From positions 40,871,280 to 40,935,279 of the forward strand of contig NC_083605.1 in assembly GCF_029168945.1 (NCBI RefSeq): DNA of 64,000 bases. The letters are read 5' to 3'. Below, piece after piece: positions 1 through 11,072 of the stretch (position 1 is its first letter; each line of letters starts with the position of its first letter). Position numbers and translations under genes: made by a program. Origin of the DNA: Cannabis sativa. Taxonomy: Eukaryota; Streptophyta; Magnoliopsida; Rosales; Cannabaceae. The notes beneath the pieces are model-generated. The model was not told the origin of the DNA. It did not search any database and saw nothing but the letters and a program-made list of their open reading frames with translations.

Positions 1-1017
1 TAAATACAAGAAAATACATATAGTTTAGCTTAGAATATAAAATTCTTTAAACTATGGTTTTCTTAAATTAATTTCAAAAATAAATGAAATTAATTATTTT
101 GCTAATCAATTTTATTAGGTTAAACTAATTTAATTAACCTAGTACAGTTATTCAAATCAGGCAAATGGGCCTTCACAATTGGGGTGGTCATGTGAGGGGG
201 TGCTGGGTTCAGTATGTCGTACCCACTTCTATGGCTCCCAACTCTCACATAAGGCCCAAAAGAGAGGAATTTAACCTTAAGATGAACAACTGTTATTAAT
301 TGAATAGGCCAAAAAACTAAATGGGCCTAAATAAAATCTATCAAGAACTATGACATTTTATTTAGCAACAACAACCTATATGCATCTATAATGAAATTAA
401 ACACATAGGCTCACACAGGCACACTTTGGATGGGTTCTATCATGTTGCTAGGTCATACACAAATGAAAGAAGATTGTAAATATACCTGTTACAAATTATT
501 TACTTGACCAAGAGAGCCATCAGATCATAAGATCTGGCAATAAGTTAACCATGGCTATTTGCAATCAAGCAATAATAGGTTTTGAAAACTTACAAACAAG
601 CTAAAACACATACTCCTGCAACAAGGTTAGCTGGATAGTTGGTTGTAGGATTTATTTAATTTTAAATAAATAATTTCGAAAAAAATAATTAATTAAATAA
701 ATAAATAATTTATTTTCGAAAATTTTTAAAAAATATTGAAAAATTTCGAAATTTAATAAAATATTAAAAATTAAACCTACAATTTTTGAAAAATTAGGTT
801 TCAACCAACCTAAATATCATTTCAAAATTTGCTAACTACTTTTAAAAATTTAATGTTATTTTATAAATAAAAAATTAAAAAAGATAAATGAATATCTTTT
901 TCAGATTTTAAATGTAATTTAAATAAATAAAATAACAAAATTTAAAAGTTAGCAAAATATCTTACATCTATTTAAAATTACATGATTATAGTTATCTTAT
1001 TTTAAATTTAATCATTT

Positions 1018-2521
1018 GAATGGAATACTTATCTAGACTTATGAAGAAGATAGATGAGAAAAAGGACTTCATATTTCATGATAGATGTGCCTCACTTCAA
1101 TTGAATCATTTGGCTTTTGCAGATGATGTACTTCTCTTTTGTCATGGAGATACACAGAGCATCACTTATATGCTTCAAGCTCTTAAGCTGTTTTCTTTCA
1201 CTTTTGGGCTTCAACCGAATGCTAGCAAAACTGCAATTTATTGCAGTAACATGAATGAAGGAAGTGTGAAGACATTGATTAAAGCATCGGGTTTCTCTAG
1301 ACAAGTTCTGCCATTTACTTATTTGGGGATACCTATTTGCTCTGGGAAGATTTCAGGTAAGGAATGTGAACTGTTGGTTGAAAAAATGACGGCTAGAATT
1401 AAGAGTTGGAGTTCAAGAAATCTCTTATTTGCAGGTCGGATTACTCTAATTAACTCGGTATTAATAGCAATTCAGGCATATTGGAGTCAGATGATGGTGT
1501 TGCCAAAAAAAGTTGTAAGAGCAATAGAAACTGTGTGTAGGGCTTTTTTGTGGAAGGGCCAAGCAATGTTCAATGGTCCTGGGGCTGTAGCTTGGGAAAA
1601 CATATGTCAACCAAAAAAAGCAGGTGGTTTGGGAATCATAAAGATAGAAGAATGGAATAAAGCAGCTACTTGTAAATACATTTGGGCCATATCTAACAAG
1701 CGGGACAGCCTATGGCAAAGGTGGATACATAGTGTATACCTTAAGGATCAAGATTGGTGGAACTACACAGCCTCTATCCATGCCAGCTGGTATTGGAAAA
1801 AGCTGGTAGCCATCAAAGAACAGTTGAAGCTGAAGTGTGATACAGCAGCATTCCAGCAGAGGCAATACACAATTGCAGCAGGTTATGTACTCTTTTCTCC
1901 TCCTGGAACTAAACAGAAATGGTGCAATGAGGTATGGAATAGATTGAATATCCCCAAACATAGTGTTATCTTATGGTTAGCCATGTTAAATAGATTGAAA
2001 ACAAAAGAGAGACTGCTTAAGCATGGATTACAAGTTAGTGAACTATGCTGCCTGTGTAATGAGCAAACTGAAACGGTGCAACACCTATTTTTTGAATGTG
2101 ATGTGGCTGTGAAATGGTTGCAAGATATAAAACAGTGGCTGTCTTGGAATGTGGTGTCTTTGAATCTTGCTACTTTACTTAGGTGGATTGCAAGGGCAAA
2201 GATTTCGAGATTCCGCAAGAAGGTATACACTGCTGCAATTGTTGGACTGGTTTATAGTGTTTGGAAGCTGAGGAACAACATAACTTGGCAAGGGGAATCA
2301 TTATCCTCTAACCGGGTTACTGAGGAGACAAAATGGAATATCAAAACCCGTATTGTTGTGTTCATACCCAAGAAGACTAAAGAAGTAGATAAAAAATGGT
2401 TGAAGGAACTATAATGTAGATAAGATGTGATGTATAGATTGATTGGGCCCGATTTGGTTGCCTTTAGTTTGTAAATAATGTTTGTGCAATATAATGTCCT
2501 GATTTATCAAAAAAAAAAAAA
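1018..2521 (+). mobile_element. 5'-truncated LINE insertion
   Basis: The segment starts abruptly inside a non-LTR reverse transcriptase, runs through the C-terminal zinc-finger-like region, has about 95 bases of 3' UTR and ends in an A-run at about 2509-2521. 5' truncation with a poly(A) end is the usual result of LINE target-primed reverse transcription. The flanks are AT-rich copia leader, and I could not fix a target-site duplication. It lies antisense to the host copia element. Confidence 0.82.
1020..2414 (+). pseudogene. LINE reverse transcriptase C-terminal half with zf-RVT region
   Basis: A 464-residue open frame without internal stops. Residues 1-60 hold the end of the reverse transcriptase palm with FADDVLLF, the plant LINE equivalent of the YxDD active site. 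Residues about 60-220 are RT thumb/connection sequence of plant LINE type. Residues about 305-370 show the zf-RVT pattern ([16 protein letters not shown], then CCLC and HLFFEC). The endonuclease domain and the first RT motifs are missing, so it cannot mobilise itself. The ATG at 1020 is preceded directly by a stop and is probably an internal Met made first by truncation. The open frame suggests a fairly recent insertion. Classification as a plant LINE is secure; the subfamily is not determined. Confidence 0.85.
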
Positions 2522-3221
2522 TTTAAATAAGGTCAAATTATTTTTAAAAAAATTAATTTAAAAAATTTAAAGTCTGACCTTAAATTTAAAAATAAGATAA
2601 GATATAATCAAATTTAAAAATAAGATAGATAATTAAGCAAAAAAAGATAGATATTTACTATTTTTCAAATTCAAATTACACAAATATCATTAATTAATTT
2701 TAAAAAATATTAATTAAATTAATTATAATAATTAGAATTTAATCGGGAATAGTAAATGTATAAATACAGAACTACACAAAAAATCGGAAGTTAAATCCAT
2801 GAAAAAGCATGAAAAAATGAAGAAAAACGAAAAAATTGCAAGCTGTACGGACGGGATGCTGTGCCTACCCGTCCGCGCGTGTGCTTGAGTGATTTGGGCG
2901 ACGAACCTCGGCGGCATAGGGATTTGCATGAAATCCGCGCGCGCAGGAGCCCTGCTGCTCAACCCTGATTTTTTCGAAACTTCAAAAATTCATAACTAAT
3001 TCAAATTAAATCGAAATTGAGTTCTGTAAAAAAGTAACTTGCTTAATTTTTTTTCATACTATCCAATAAAAATAATTCCAGAAACAGATATTCAATTATT
3101 TTTCACAAAAATTCACAAACATCAATCAATCATCAAATAACACTCAATACAACATGATACCATCCAAAACATCAAACAATCGTTTTAAAGTCCAAATTTC
3201 TTGCAAGCAAATCAATTACCA

Positions 3222-3236
3222 TGGCTCTGAGGCCAA
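3222..3236 (-). promoter_or_regulatory. primer-binding site of family A copia
   Basis: Immediately inside the LTR the minus strand reads ATTGGCCTCAGAGCCATGG. This resembles the initiator Met-tRNA-complementary TGGTATCAGAGC used by many plant LTR elements, with TA changed to CC. It fixes the 5' side of the element and shows that 3238-5125 is the 5' LTR. Confidence 0.7.
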
Positions 3237-3237
3237 T

Positions 3238-5125
3238 TGTTGGAAATTATTTTACCAGGTTCTTAGATCTACTCACAAGTATGTTGATTAACACCCTAAA
3301 TATGAACTTTTGAAAATGATGAAATAAACACATATAAAGTTTAGGAAACCTTACATTGGGTGCAGCGGAATTAAATGACTCCTTCCGTTCAGATCTCTAA
3401 CCCTTGTATCCTTTCTGTCGCAGAGTATTATCAAGATCTGAACCTGGATCTCTTTCTCTGAATCTTTGATGCTGAAACTCTTTATGCTGAAAATCTTTCT
3501 TCACGATCTTCCTCACTATGATTGAGGTATTGCTTGCTGTGTGTGGGCACTACTCTAATCACTAAGGGGTTTCGAAATATTAAGGAAGAAGAGAGAGAGA
3601 GAGAGTGGCGGCCAAAGGTAGAGAGAGAGGCTCGGGTTTTTCTGAATGAAAAATGTAATTTTCCTAAAGCCTTCACCATCTATTTATAGCATTCCACTAG
3701 GGTTAGGTTTGAATTATTTGGCATTAAAATAATGAAAATATCAGAGGATAATAGCTAAAAGTGGCCGGCCATGGCTTATTAGATTTGGACCTCACTTTTT
3801 GCAATTTTGCAATTTTATCACTTTTATATCTGATTTTCTTAAAAACGCCACTTTTCTAATTCAACCATTTAAATGCCAATTCTAACTATTTAATAACTAT
3901 AAATAATTATTAAATAATATTGTCATTTATCATATTTATTAATTGAACCATACAAATTATCATAATTAACAAATATGCCCCTAATAACTCTTTCTTTACA
4001 ATTTCGCCCTTACTTAGTGAAAATTTCACAAATAGACATAGTCTAATTTGAGAATTATAATTGATTAATCAAAACCAATTACATGAGTCTTACAAGCAAT
4101 ATTATCTCAACTAGTGTGGGGACCATGGGTCTATATAACCGAGCTTCCAATAAGTAGATCAAGAATTTATCACTAAAATTCACTAACTTATTAATTCTTC
4201 GTTGAATCCACGAATAGAACTTAGAATTGCACTCTCAGTACATAGAATGCTCTATATGTTCCACCATATAGACACATCATTAGTTATCCATTTTTATAAT
4301 CCTAATTTGATCAATGATCCTCTATATGAATGATCTACACTGTAAAGGGATTAGAATACCGTTACACCCTACTATGTATTTTATCCTTAAAACACTTGAC
4401 CCCGTATAAATGATATTTCAGCTTATGTGAAATGAGTACTCCACCATTTATGTTCGTTTGGTCAAGCTCGAAGGAGATCATCCTTTGCTTACTATTCGCC
4501 AGATAGAAGCTATAGATTCCATCTTTATGTTAGCGCTCCCACTCAATTGCACTACCGTGTTCCCAAAATGTACGTATCACCCTGACCTAAAAGTAGGCTT
4601 AACTAACAAATCAAAGAACACGAATAGCCTTTCAAGATTGAGCCTAATCATAACAGGATTAAGAACATTTGATCTAGGATCAACTAGGCGATATTGACTT
4701 GAATAGATTTTATGGTAAATTTAATAAATCTAAGTCAAAGTTCAATATCGGTCCCTTCCGATGCATATTCCATGCATCCAACCTGAGCTTTACTTTAACC
4801 AATGTTCTGGAAAGAACATAGCATTTCTCCAAATGCAAGTAAACTCTTGTTGTAGATTATCATATCAGTAAAACCCTGTGTCTGATAAATCTAAGAAACT
4901 TTATTCACATAGTCATGTTTACTTTCCAAAGTGATGACAACACAATAAACAGGATCAAGTATGTGAAAAGGGTTTAAGATGAATTTATAAATCAAATATA
5001 CAAGCAATTGATTAAGTGAACCAAAACGTACACAAATGAATGAAAAATACTTCTGTTTCTTTATTGATGTTGAATTAAATAGATTACATTGAAATGGAGT
5101 TTAATTTAGGGCATAAAACCCAACA
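3238..5125 (-). repeat. family A copia 5' LTR (1.89 kb)
   Basis: The plus strand begins TGTTGGAAATTATTTTACCA and ends with AACCCAACA, so on the element strand the LTR has TG...CA ends. It shares the U5-like block around 3250-3460 and the opposite end around 5040-5125 with the five other family A LTRs here. A GA-rich tract lies near 3590-3635. Short ORFs inside are not conserved between copies and are not genes. Confidence 0.88.
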
Positions 5126-5443
5126 CTTACAACCAAGAAAAAAGGAAACTAAAAGAAAGACAAAATTTTCCGAATAAAACAAAGAAAAAATAGAGGAAAC
5201 AACATTAAAAAGGAAAGCTGCCAAATGCCTTGAAAAACGTGATAAACTCTTTGGGTCTAAATTGAGTCTACTTTGATGAGAAGCACAAATCTTTGTTCTT
5301 CTTCAGTGTTGACTACGGTCTCCTCTTGTTTTAAAACTCTGTTGACTAAGTTGTTAAGTTCTTCTTTGAATCTCTTGGCTCGCGCCCTCATCACTGAGGC
5401 AACTGGAACTTTACTTATATCTTTAGCCTTAGTGTTCTCATCA
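5126..5443 (-). repeat. CRM-like 3' LTR, partial (318 of about 619 bp)
   Basis: Positions 5128-5443 match 13772-14089 with scattered substitutions. The LTR edge is set by TGATGAGAACAC on the minus strand, directly after the purine tract. The copia insertion at 5125/5126 separates it from the remainder. Confidence 0.82.
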
Positions 5444-6227
5444 TTCCCCCCCTCTTGAAAAGGATTTGTCTTCAAATCTTCACTTGCATCAAAAGGGCTC
5501 AAATCAAAAACATTAAAAGTAGCACTAACATTATATTCTCCAGGTAAACCGAGTCGATAGGCATTATCATTGATCCTTTCAAGCACTTGAAACGGACCAT
5601 CTCCTCAAGGTAGAAATTTGGAACGTCTTTGGGCTGGGAATCGTTCTTTCCTCATGTGTAACCATACCCAATCACTGGGCTGAAAAACCTGCTTGTGATG
5701 ACCCTTGTTAGCTTACTTTATGTATTGATTGGTCCTTCTTTCTATGTTGAGTCGTGCCCTCTCATGGATTTGCTTCACAAATTCTGCTTTCTTTTTGCCA
5801 TCTAAATTCAAATGCTCAAAAACAGGTAAAGGTGATAGATCTAAAGTAGTCCAAGGATTAAAACCATAAAAAATTTCAAATGGTGAAAATTTAGTAGCAA
5901 AATGCATAGAACGATTATAAGCAAATTCAACATGTGGTCAACAATCCTCCCTAGTCTTAATATTTTTACTTATGATAGCCCTCAATAAAGTGGATAAAGT
6001 TCTATTAACTACTTCTGTTTGACCATCGGTTTGAGGATGACAAGTAGTAGAAAACAAACGTTTTGTCCCAAGTTTTCCCCATAATATTTTCCCAAAGTAA
6101 CTTAAGAACTTAGCATCCCTATCAGATACAATGGTTCTAGGCATACCATGTAATCTCACAATCTCCCTAAAAAACAAATCTGCAACATTAGAAGCATCAT
6201 CAGTTTTATGACATGGGATAAAATAAG
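5257..6227 (-). pseudogene. CRM-like integrase, core (second part) and C-terminal region
   Basis: The minus-strand frames continue the integrase interrupted by the insertion at 6228. The part near 6200-5940 has [11 protein letters not shown] (second catalytic Asp) and [14 protein letters not shown] (catalytic Glu). Next comes the core end with [11 protein letters not shown] (5907-5713), then the C-terminal part with LPGEYNVSATFNVFDLSPFD (5586-5257), which runs into the LTR and includes a basic RARAKRF stretch. A tryptophan codon is replaced by TGA near 5938, and stops occur near 5712 and 5610. The chromovirus CRM clade is known for this LTR-overlapping C-terminal motif; assignment to it here is by pattern. 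Confidence 0.78.
5444..5456 (-). promoter_or_regulatory. polypurine tract of CRM-like element
   Basis: The minus strand reads CAAGAGGGGGGAA immediately before the 3' LTR start. This is the expected plus-strand DNA primer. The coding frame of the integrase C-terminus passes through it. Confidence 0.7.
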
Positions 6228-8877
6228 GGGAAATTTTTATATATATACGTAATATATATTTTAATAACATAAATAACTTCCATCAATTAAATAGAATTAT
6301 ATAACGTGACACGTAAGAAATATATACCGTATATAAAAAAATATTACTTACCGTAATCAAAAATACAAATCAGCCACTTCGCACCAAGAACATACTATCT
6401 TCTCCAATAATTACAATAGCAAGACGTTGCATCAGTACATGAAACACCAACTAAAATGAAAATTTATAAATTTACTTCTTGTAAAATAATAAATCACAAA
6501 TCGAAAACTATTTTTCACCAAAAAAACTCCATTAATGATTAAAAAAAAGCTTCATCCATAAACAACATAAGATCGATCATGAGTTCATAACTAAAATCGT
6601 ACCACAAACTACTGACAATACCTGAAAAATTTGAGACGAAATCAATGCTGGATAAAAGAACAATTCAATCAACACTTTAAAAAAGTTGATCCAAAACTTC
6701 ATCAGAAAAACTCCATAAAAACTGATAAAAAGCTTCAATCGTAAACCGGAAATTACAACTTCGACCACGAAGCGACAAATTAACCAAACATTCGACACAG
6801 CAAGGTAATCAAAAATATGAAACAAAATGCAACTTTACGTTTCCCATTGTGGTCAATAATTACAAAATCTTCATTATCATCATCGATGCTTCATCTCTAT
6901 CATTCTTCTTATCACTTCAAATAATAACCCCACGACTAAAAGCTTCAAACATGAACCTACCATCCTATAGCCTACCAACATCACTACCATAATAAACTGA
7001 CAAAAATAAACTATAAGGTTCGTATTTACATAATAATAGCCTTTTCATATAGCCTATCATCATATATATTAATAAACCTATTAGTTTATTTCGGTGTATT
7101 GAAAAAAAATATATTTTTATTTTTTAATAGAGTAGCCTGTAATCAACATTTCAGATAACCATTTCATATAACCTTCCATTAGTTTATTTGGCATACTAAA
7201 ACAAATTTCATTTTTCTTTTTGTATATTAGAACAACATTTCATTTGATTTCATATAGTCTACCATTATATATGTTAATAAACCTACTAGTTATTGTTTGT
7301 TGGAACAACATTTTATTTTTTTCTCAATACAGAGTAAACTATAATCAAACATAATGATGTAAGCCAAGAAACCTATTAGTCTATTTTTTGTGTATATTGG
7401 AACAACAATTTATTTTTTGTTTCAAACACAATGTGTGCCTATAAAATAATAAACTAATTAGTCTATTTTTTTAGGTTGACACATCAAATGCGGTTGTATA
7501 CAAAGTACACACATGAAATGCCTTGCTCATAAGTTTATTTGGCATACACGCCTAGAGTCATATCTGTCAAATAAACTTATTAGTTTGTTTTGACATATTG
7601 AAACAAATTTTCATTCTTTGTATACATAGTAGCCTTTTCGTATAGTCTATCATTGTATATGCTAATAAATTTATTAGTTTATTTTAGCATATTTAAATAA
7701 ATTTTCATTTTTCTTTTTGTATATTGGAATAACAATTCATTTCATTTCATATAGCCTTCCTTATATATATCAATAAATTTACTAGATTCTATTTGTTGGA
7801 ACAACATTTTATTTTTTTTCAATACACAGTAAACTATAATCAAATATACGCCAATAAACCTATTAGTCTATTTTTCGTATATTGGAACAACAATTTATTT
7901 TTTATTTCAAACACAATGTGTGCCTATAAAATAACGAACTAATTAGTTTATTTTTTTTAGCTCGAGATATTGAATCTGTTTGTATACAAAATACATGACT
8001 GTAACATGTCTTACATAGTAAACCTGGATAACAATCTATGCACTTGTCAAAGATTTGAATATGATGAAATGTCCTGCTCACATGAAATGTATTGCTAATC
8101 AGTTTATTTGACATATATCCGAAATAAACTTATTAGTTTATTTTGGCATATTGAAACAAAATTTCATTATTTGTTTACATAACATCCTTTTCGTATAGCT
8201 TATCATCGTATATACTAATAAATCTATTAGTTTATTTTGGCATATTGAAATAAACTTTTATTTTTCTTTTTGTATATTGGAACAACAATTCATTTCATTT
8301 CATATAGCCTACCATTATATATGTCAATAAACCTACTAATTTCTTTTTGTTGGAACAACATTTTTTTCAATACAGAGTAAACTGCAATCAAACATAATAA
8401 TTTACGCCAATAAACTTATTAGTTTATTTTTTGTATATTGGAACAATAATTTATGTTTTAGTTTCAAGCACAACCTATCATCATGTATGCCTGAAATAAC
8501 CAAAGAAAAAAGGAGAAGAATAAGAAAAAGACAAAAAACTAAAAATGTGAAAATAAGAAATGATAGAAATGACTTATATTTACCCCTATAAACACTCTAC
8601 TCACTCCTATTTTAAACAAAAAAAATATGATTATAAACCATTGCACACAAAAATAACTAACTACAAATTTGAAAAAAGCTAACAAAATACGTGGAGCTTG
8701 ATTTTTTTGGAGATTGGTTGACGTCCTGGAAGGATGGATATGATGGGCTGACGTCATCAAAATGAAAATTAATTAATTTAAAAACCGTATGTTTAAACGG
8801 TATAGTTTAGAATTATAATGGACCTACCATATTTTTAAAATTAAATTACAATTAATGTACTTAGAAGTAAATTTTCC
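6228..8877. mobile_element. non-autonomous Mutator-like DNA element carrying tandem repeats
   Basis: This block interrupts the CRM-like integrase exactly between the codons for the first catalytic-Asp region and the next segment. TAAAATAAG stands on both sides (6219-6227 and 8878-8886), a 9 bp target-site duplication as made by Mutator-like elements. The ends are GGGAAATTT on the left and, in reverse complement, GGAAAATTT on the right, so the terminal inverted repeat is short and imperfect. No transposase is visible; the ORFs inside are short and unrelated to known families. About 1.5 kb of the interior is a degenerate tandem repeat. An 8 bp duplication with GGGG ends (hAT-like) is a possible alternative reading. 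Confidence 0.72.
6995..8490. repeat. three degenerate tandem units of about 400-570 bp
   Basis: Three successive blocks, about 6995-7567, 7568-8120 and 8121-8490, repeat the same series of phrases in the same order: AATAAACCTATTAGTTTATT-like palindromes, GGCATATTGAAACAAA, TTTGTATATTGGAACAACA, ATTTCATATAGCCTACCATT, and CAATACAGAGTAAACTATAA. The copies have diverged and carry indels. The third is shorter at its end. Confidence 0.75.
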
Positions 8878-9311
8878 TAAAATAAGCCATCTTAGAAAAT
8901 CTGTCTACCACCACAAAAATTGAGTCCGTCCCACGTTTACTCCTATGTAAACCCAACACAAAATCCATTGAGATATCAACCCATGGTGAACTAGGAATAG
9001 GTAGGGGTGTGTAAAGACCATTTGGTTGAACCCTCGATTTAGCTTGCTTACAAGTGACACATCTACCATAAATTCTCTCAACATCTCTTTTTATGTGGGG
9101 CCAAAAGAAGTGTTCTTGTAATATAACTAAGGTTTTAGCAAATTCGAAATGTCCCATAAGCCCTCCTCCATGGGATTCCCGGACTAATAAATCTTATAAA
9201 GAACAATTAGGCACACACAACCTATGCTCCCTAAACAAGAAACCCTCATGCCTATAAAACTTACCTTCACCAGATTTTTCACAAGCTCCATAAATCTCCC
9301 CAAAATCATGG
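8878..9311 (-). pseudogene. CRM-like integrase, zinc-binding part and start of core
   Basis: The minus-strand frame 9157-8887 has the HHCC integrase zinc motif (GHFEFAKTL..., CVTCKQAKS), then MDFVLGL and [12 protein letters not shown] with the first catalytic Asp. It then stops at the Mutator-like insertion and resumes at 6218 in matching sense. The stretch 9158-9311 joins RNase H to the zinc region but has lost frame continuity through indels and stops, though RNase H/integrase linker residues can be followed in mixed frames. Confidence 0.78.
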
Positions 9312-10697
9312 TCATTGGGATAAATTTTTCTTAATATGTTCAAAACCAAGTAATTTAGCATCAAGAGTAGATATTAAGGCATACCTGCGAGAAAGGGCAT
9401 CAGCAACCACATTCTCCTTACCTTGTTTATACCGAATGACATATGGAAATGTTTCAATGTACTCAACCATCGTGCATGTCTCCTGTTGAGCTTGTGTTTC
9501 CCCCTTCAAATGTTTAAGGGATTCATGATCTGTGTGAATCACAAAGTCTTTAGGCCACAAATATTGTTGCCGTGTTTTTAAAGCTCGCACCAAGGCATAC
9601 AACTCTTTATCATAGTTGGGGTAATTAAGTGCAGCCCCACCTAGCTTTTGACTAAAGTATGCAAGGGGTCTCCCTTCCTGCATAAGAACAGTGCCAATAC
9701 CTATACCAGAAGCATCACATTCAATTTCAAATGTGTTAGAAAAATTAGGTAAAGAAAGTATTGGGGCGTGAGTAAGCTTGTGTTTAAGCAGTTGAAATGC
9801 CTCCTCTTGTGCTTCACCCCATTCAAAAGCAACATTCTTTTTGATAACTTCTGTAAGCGGTGCTGCGATGGTGCTGAAATTCTTCACAAACCTCCTATAA
9901 AAACTAGCAAGGCCATGAAAACTTCAAACATGACCTATAGTTGAGGGGGTTGGCAATTCTTTGATGGATTTTATCTTTTCTTCGTCAACCGCAATACCTG
10001 TAGCACTCACAACAAATCCTAGGAAACCAATCTTATCGGTACAAAAAGTACATTTACTAAGGTTAGCGTATAGTTTTTGTCTTCGAAGCACATCCAAAAT
10101 TGATTGCAAATGTGAAGCATGATCATGCAAACTTTTACAATAAATTAGAATATCATCAAAATACACAACAACATATTTTCCAATGAAAGCACGCAAAACA
10201 TGATTCATTAATCGCATGAAAGTACTAGGTGCATTAGTTAGTCCAAAAGGCATGACTAACCATTCATACAATCCATGTACAGTTTTAAATGCAGTTTTCC
10301 ACTCATCTCCTTCTTTCATACGTATTTGATGATACCCACTCTAAAGATCAATCTTAGAAAACACACAAGAACCATGCAACTCATCTAACATATCATCTAA
10401 ACGAGGAATGGGATGTCGATATTTTACCGTTATATTGTTGATGGCTCGATAGTCAACACACATCCTTCATGTTCCATCCTTCTTAGGAACGAGAATTACT
10501 GGAACAGCACAAGGGCTCATGCTTTCTCTCACACCTTTGATCATCAATCTTTCAACTTGCCGTTGTATTTCTTTGGTTTTATCAGGATTAGTTCTATATC
10601 CTGGGCGGTTTGGGATTGAAGTACCTAGAATAAAATCAATTTGATGTTCTATTCCTCGAATAGGTGGCACACCATGTGGTACCTCCTCGGGAAACAC
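9312..10697 (-). pseudogene. CRM-like reverse transcriptase and RNase H
   Basis: Minus-strand frames 10697-10467, 10319-9924 and 9887-9312 form one reverse transcriptase-RNase H region. Visible landmarks are PCAVPVILVPKKDGT, then the palm with [17 protein letters not shown] and the active site [11 protein letters not shown], the connection [11 protein letters not shown], and RNase H with [35 protein letters not shown] and [11 protein letters not shown]. The frame is broken by a TAG in the DLxSGYHQ motif near 10342 and by a TGA near 9922 where an Arg is expected. The order and motifs are typical of chromoviruses. Not functional as it stands. Confidence 0.85.
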
Positions 10698-11072
10698 ATC
10701 CTCAAATTCCTACAAAATAGAAACAACAACACTAGGCAGCGAAGAATCAAGTTGGTTAGTGTTTAAAAGAGCCTCCGTATAAACGAGCAAAAGCATTGGT
10801 TGTTTTGTACGCCAAGCTCCCGTGATCTCACTTTTTTTTGCATACAAATTATTTCGTTTTCTCTCTATTTTTTTTCTCATCGATAGAACTCTTCTCTTTC
10901 TTTTCTCTCTCTCTCTTGCTTCGATTGTTTTCTCTTTTGGCTCTCTTTTTTCTCATTCTTTTGCTCACTCAAGTTCTTTTTATCACTCAAATTTTTTAAT
11001 CTCACTTGGTCTTCATGGACTTGCTTTGGTGACAAAGGAGCTAGAGTGGTTTTTCGCTAACGGAACATGAAT
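10698..11072 (-). other. protease-RT linker of the CRM-like element, low complexity
   Basis: On the minus strand this stretch gives Lys/Arg/Glu-rich low-complexity residues interrupted by stops, as is common between protease and reverse transcriptase in this clade. The ORFs on the plus strand (for example 10822-11070) are shadows of this TTTCTC-rich sequence. Confidence 0.55.

Larger units (their letters stand above)
1..5125 (-). mobile_element. Ty1-copia element (family A), 5' LTR and leader, continues beyond the left edge
   Basis: Reading the minus strand, a 1.9 kb LTR (5125 to 3238) is followed by a primer-binding site and about 1.7 kb of AT-rich leader running off position 1, interrupted by a LINE. 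No gag or pol is reached. The assignment rests on the LTR, which matches copies at 14801, 18766, 30862, 57516 and 63501. Two of those follow copia RNase H or pol remnants. The leader also matches the leader of the plus-strand copy near 51618-51960. The element lies inside the 3' LTR of the CRM-like gypsy element to its right: sequence from 5126 continues the LTR that is uninterrupted at 13772 onward. The 3' half, its 3' LTR and the left target-site duplicate lie outside the window. Confidence 0.8.

Noticed and set aside
1710..2230. Minus-strand frames opposite the LINE.
   Set aside because: Shadow frames with no family resemblance; the plus strand has the RT motifs.
2732..2962. 76-codon minus-strand ORF in the copia leader, locally GC-rich.
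   Set aside because: Not similar to gag or any known family. The GC-rich patch in the leader is noted, but coding is unsupported.
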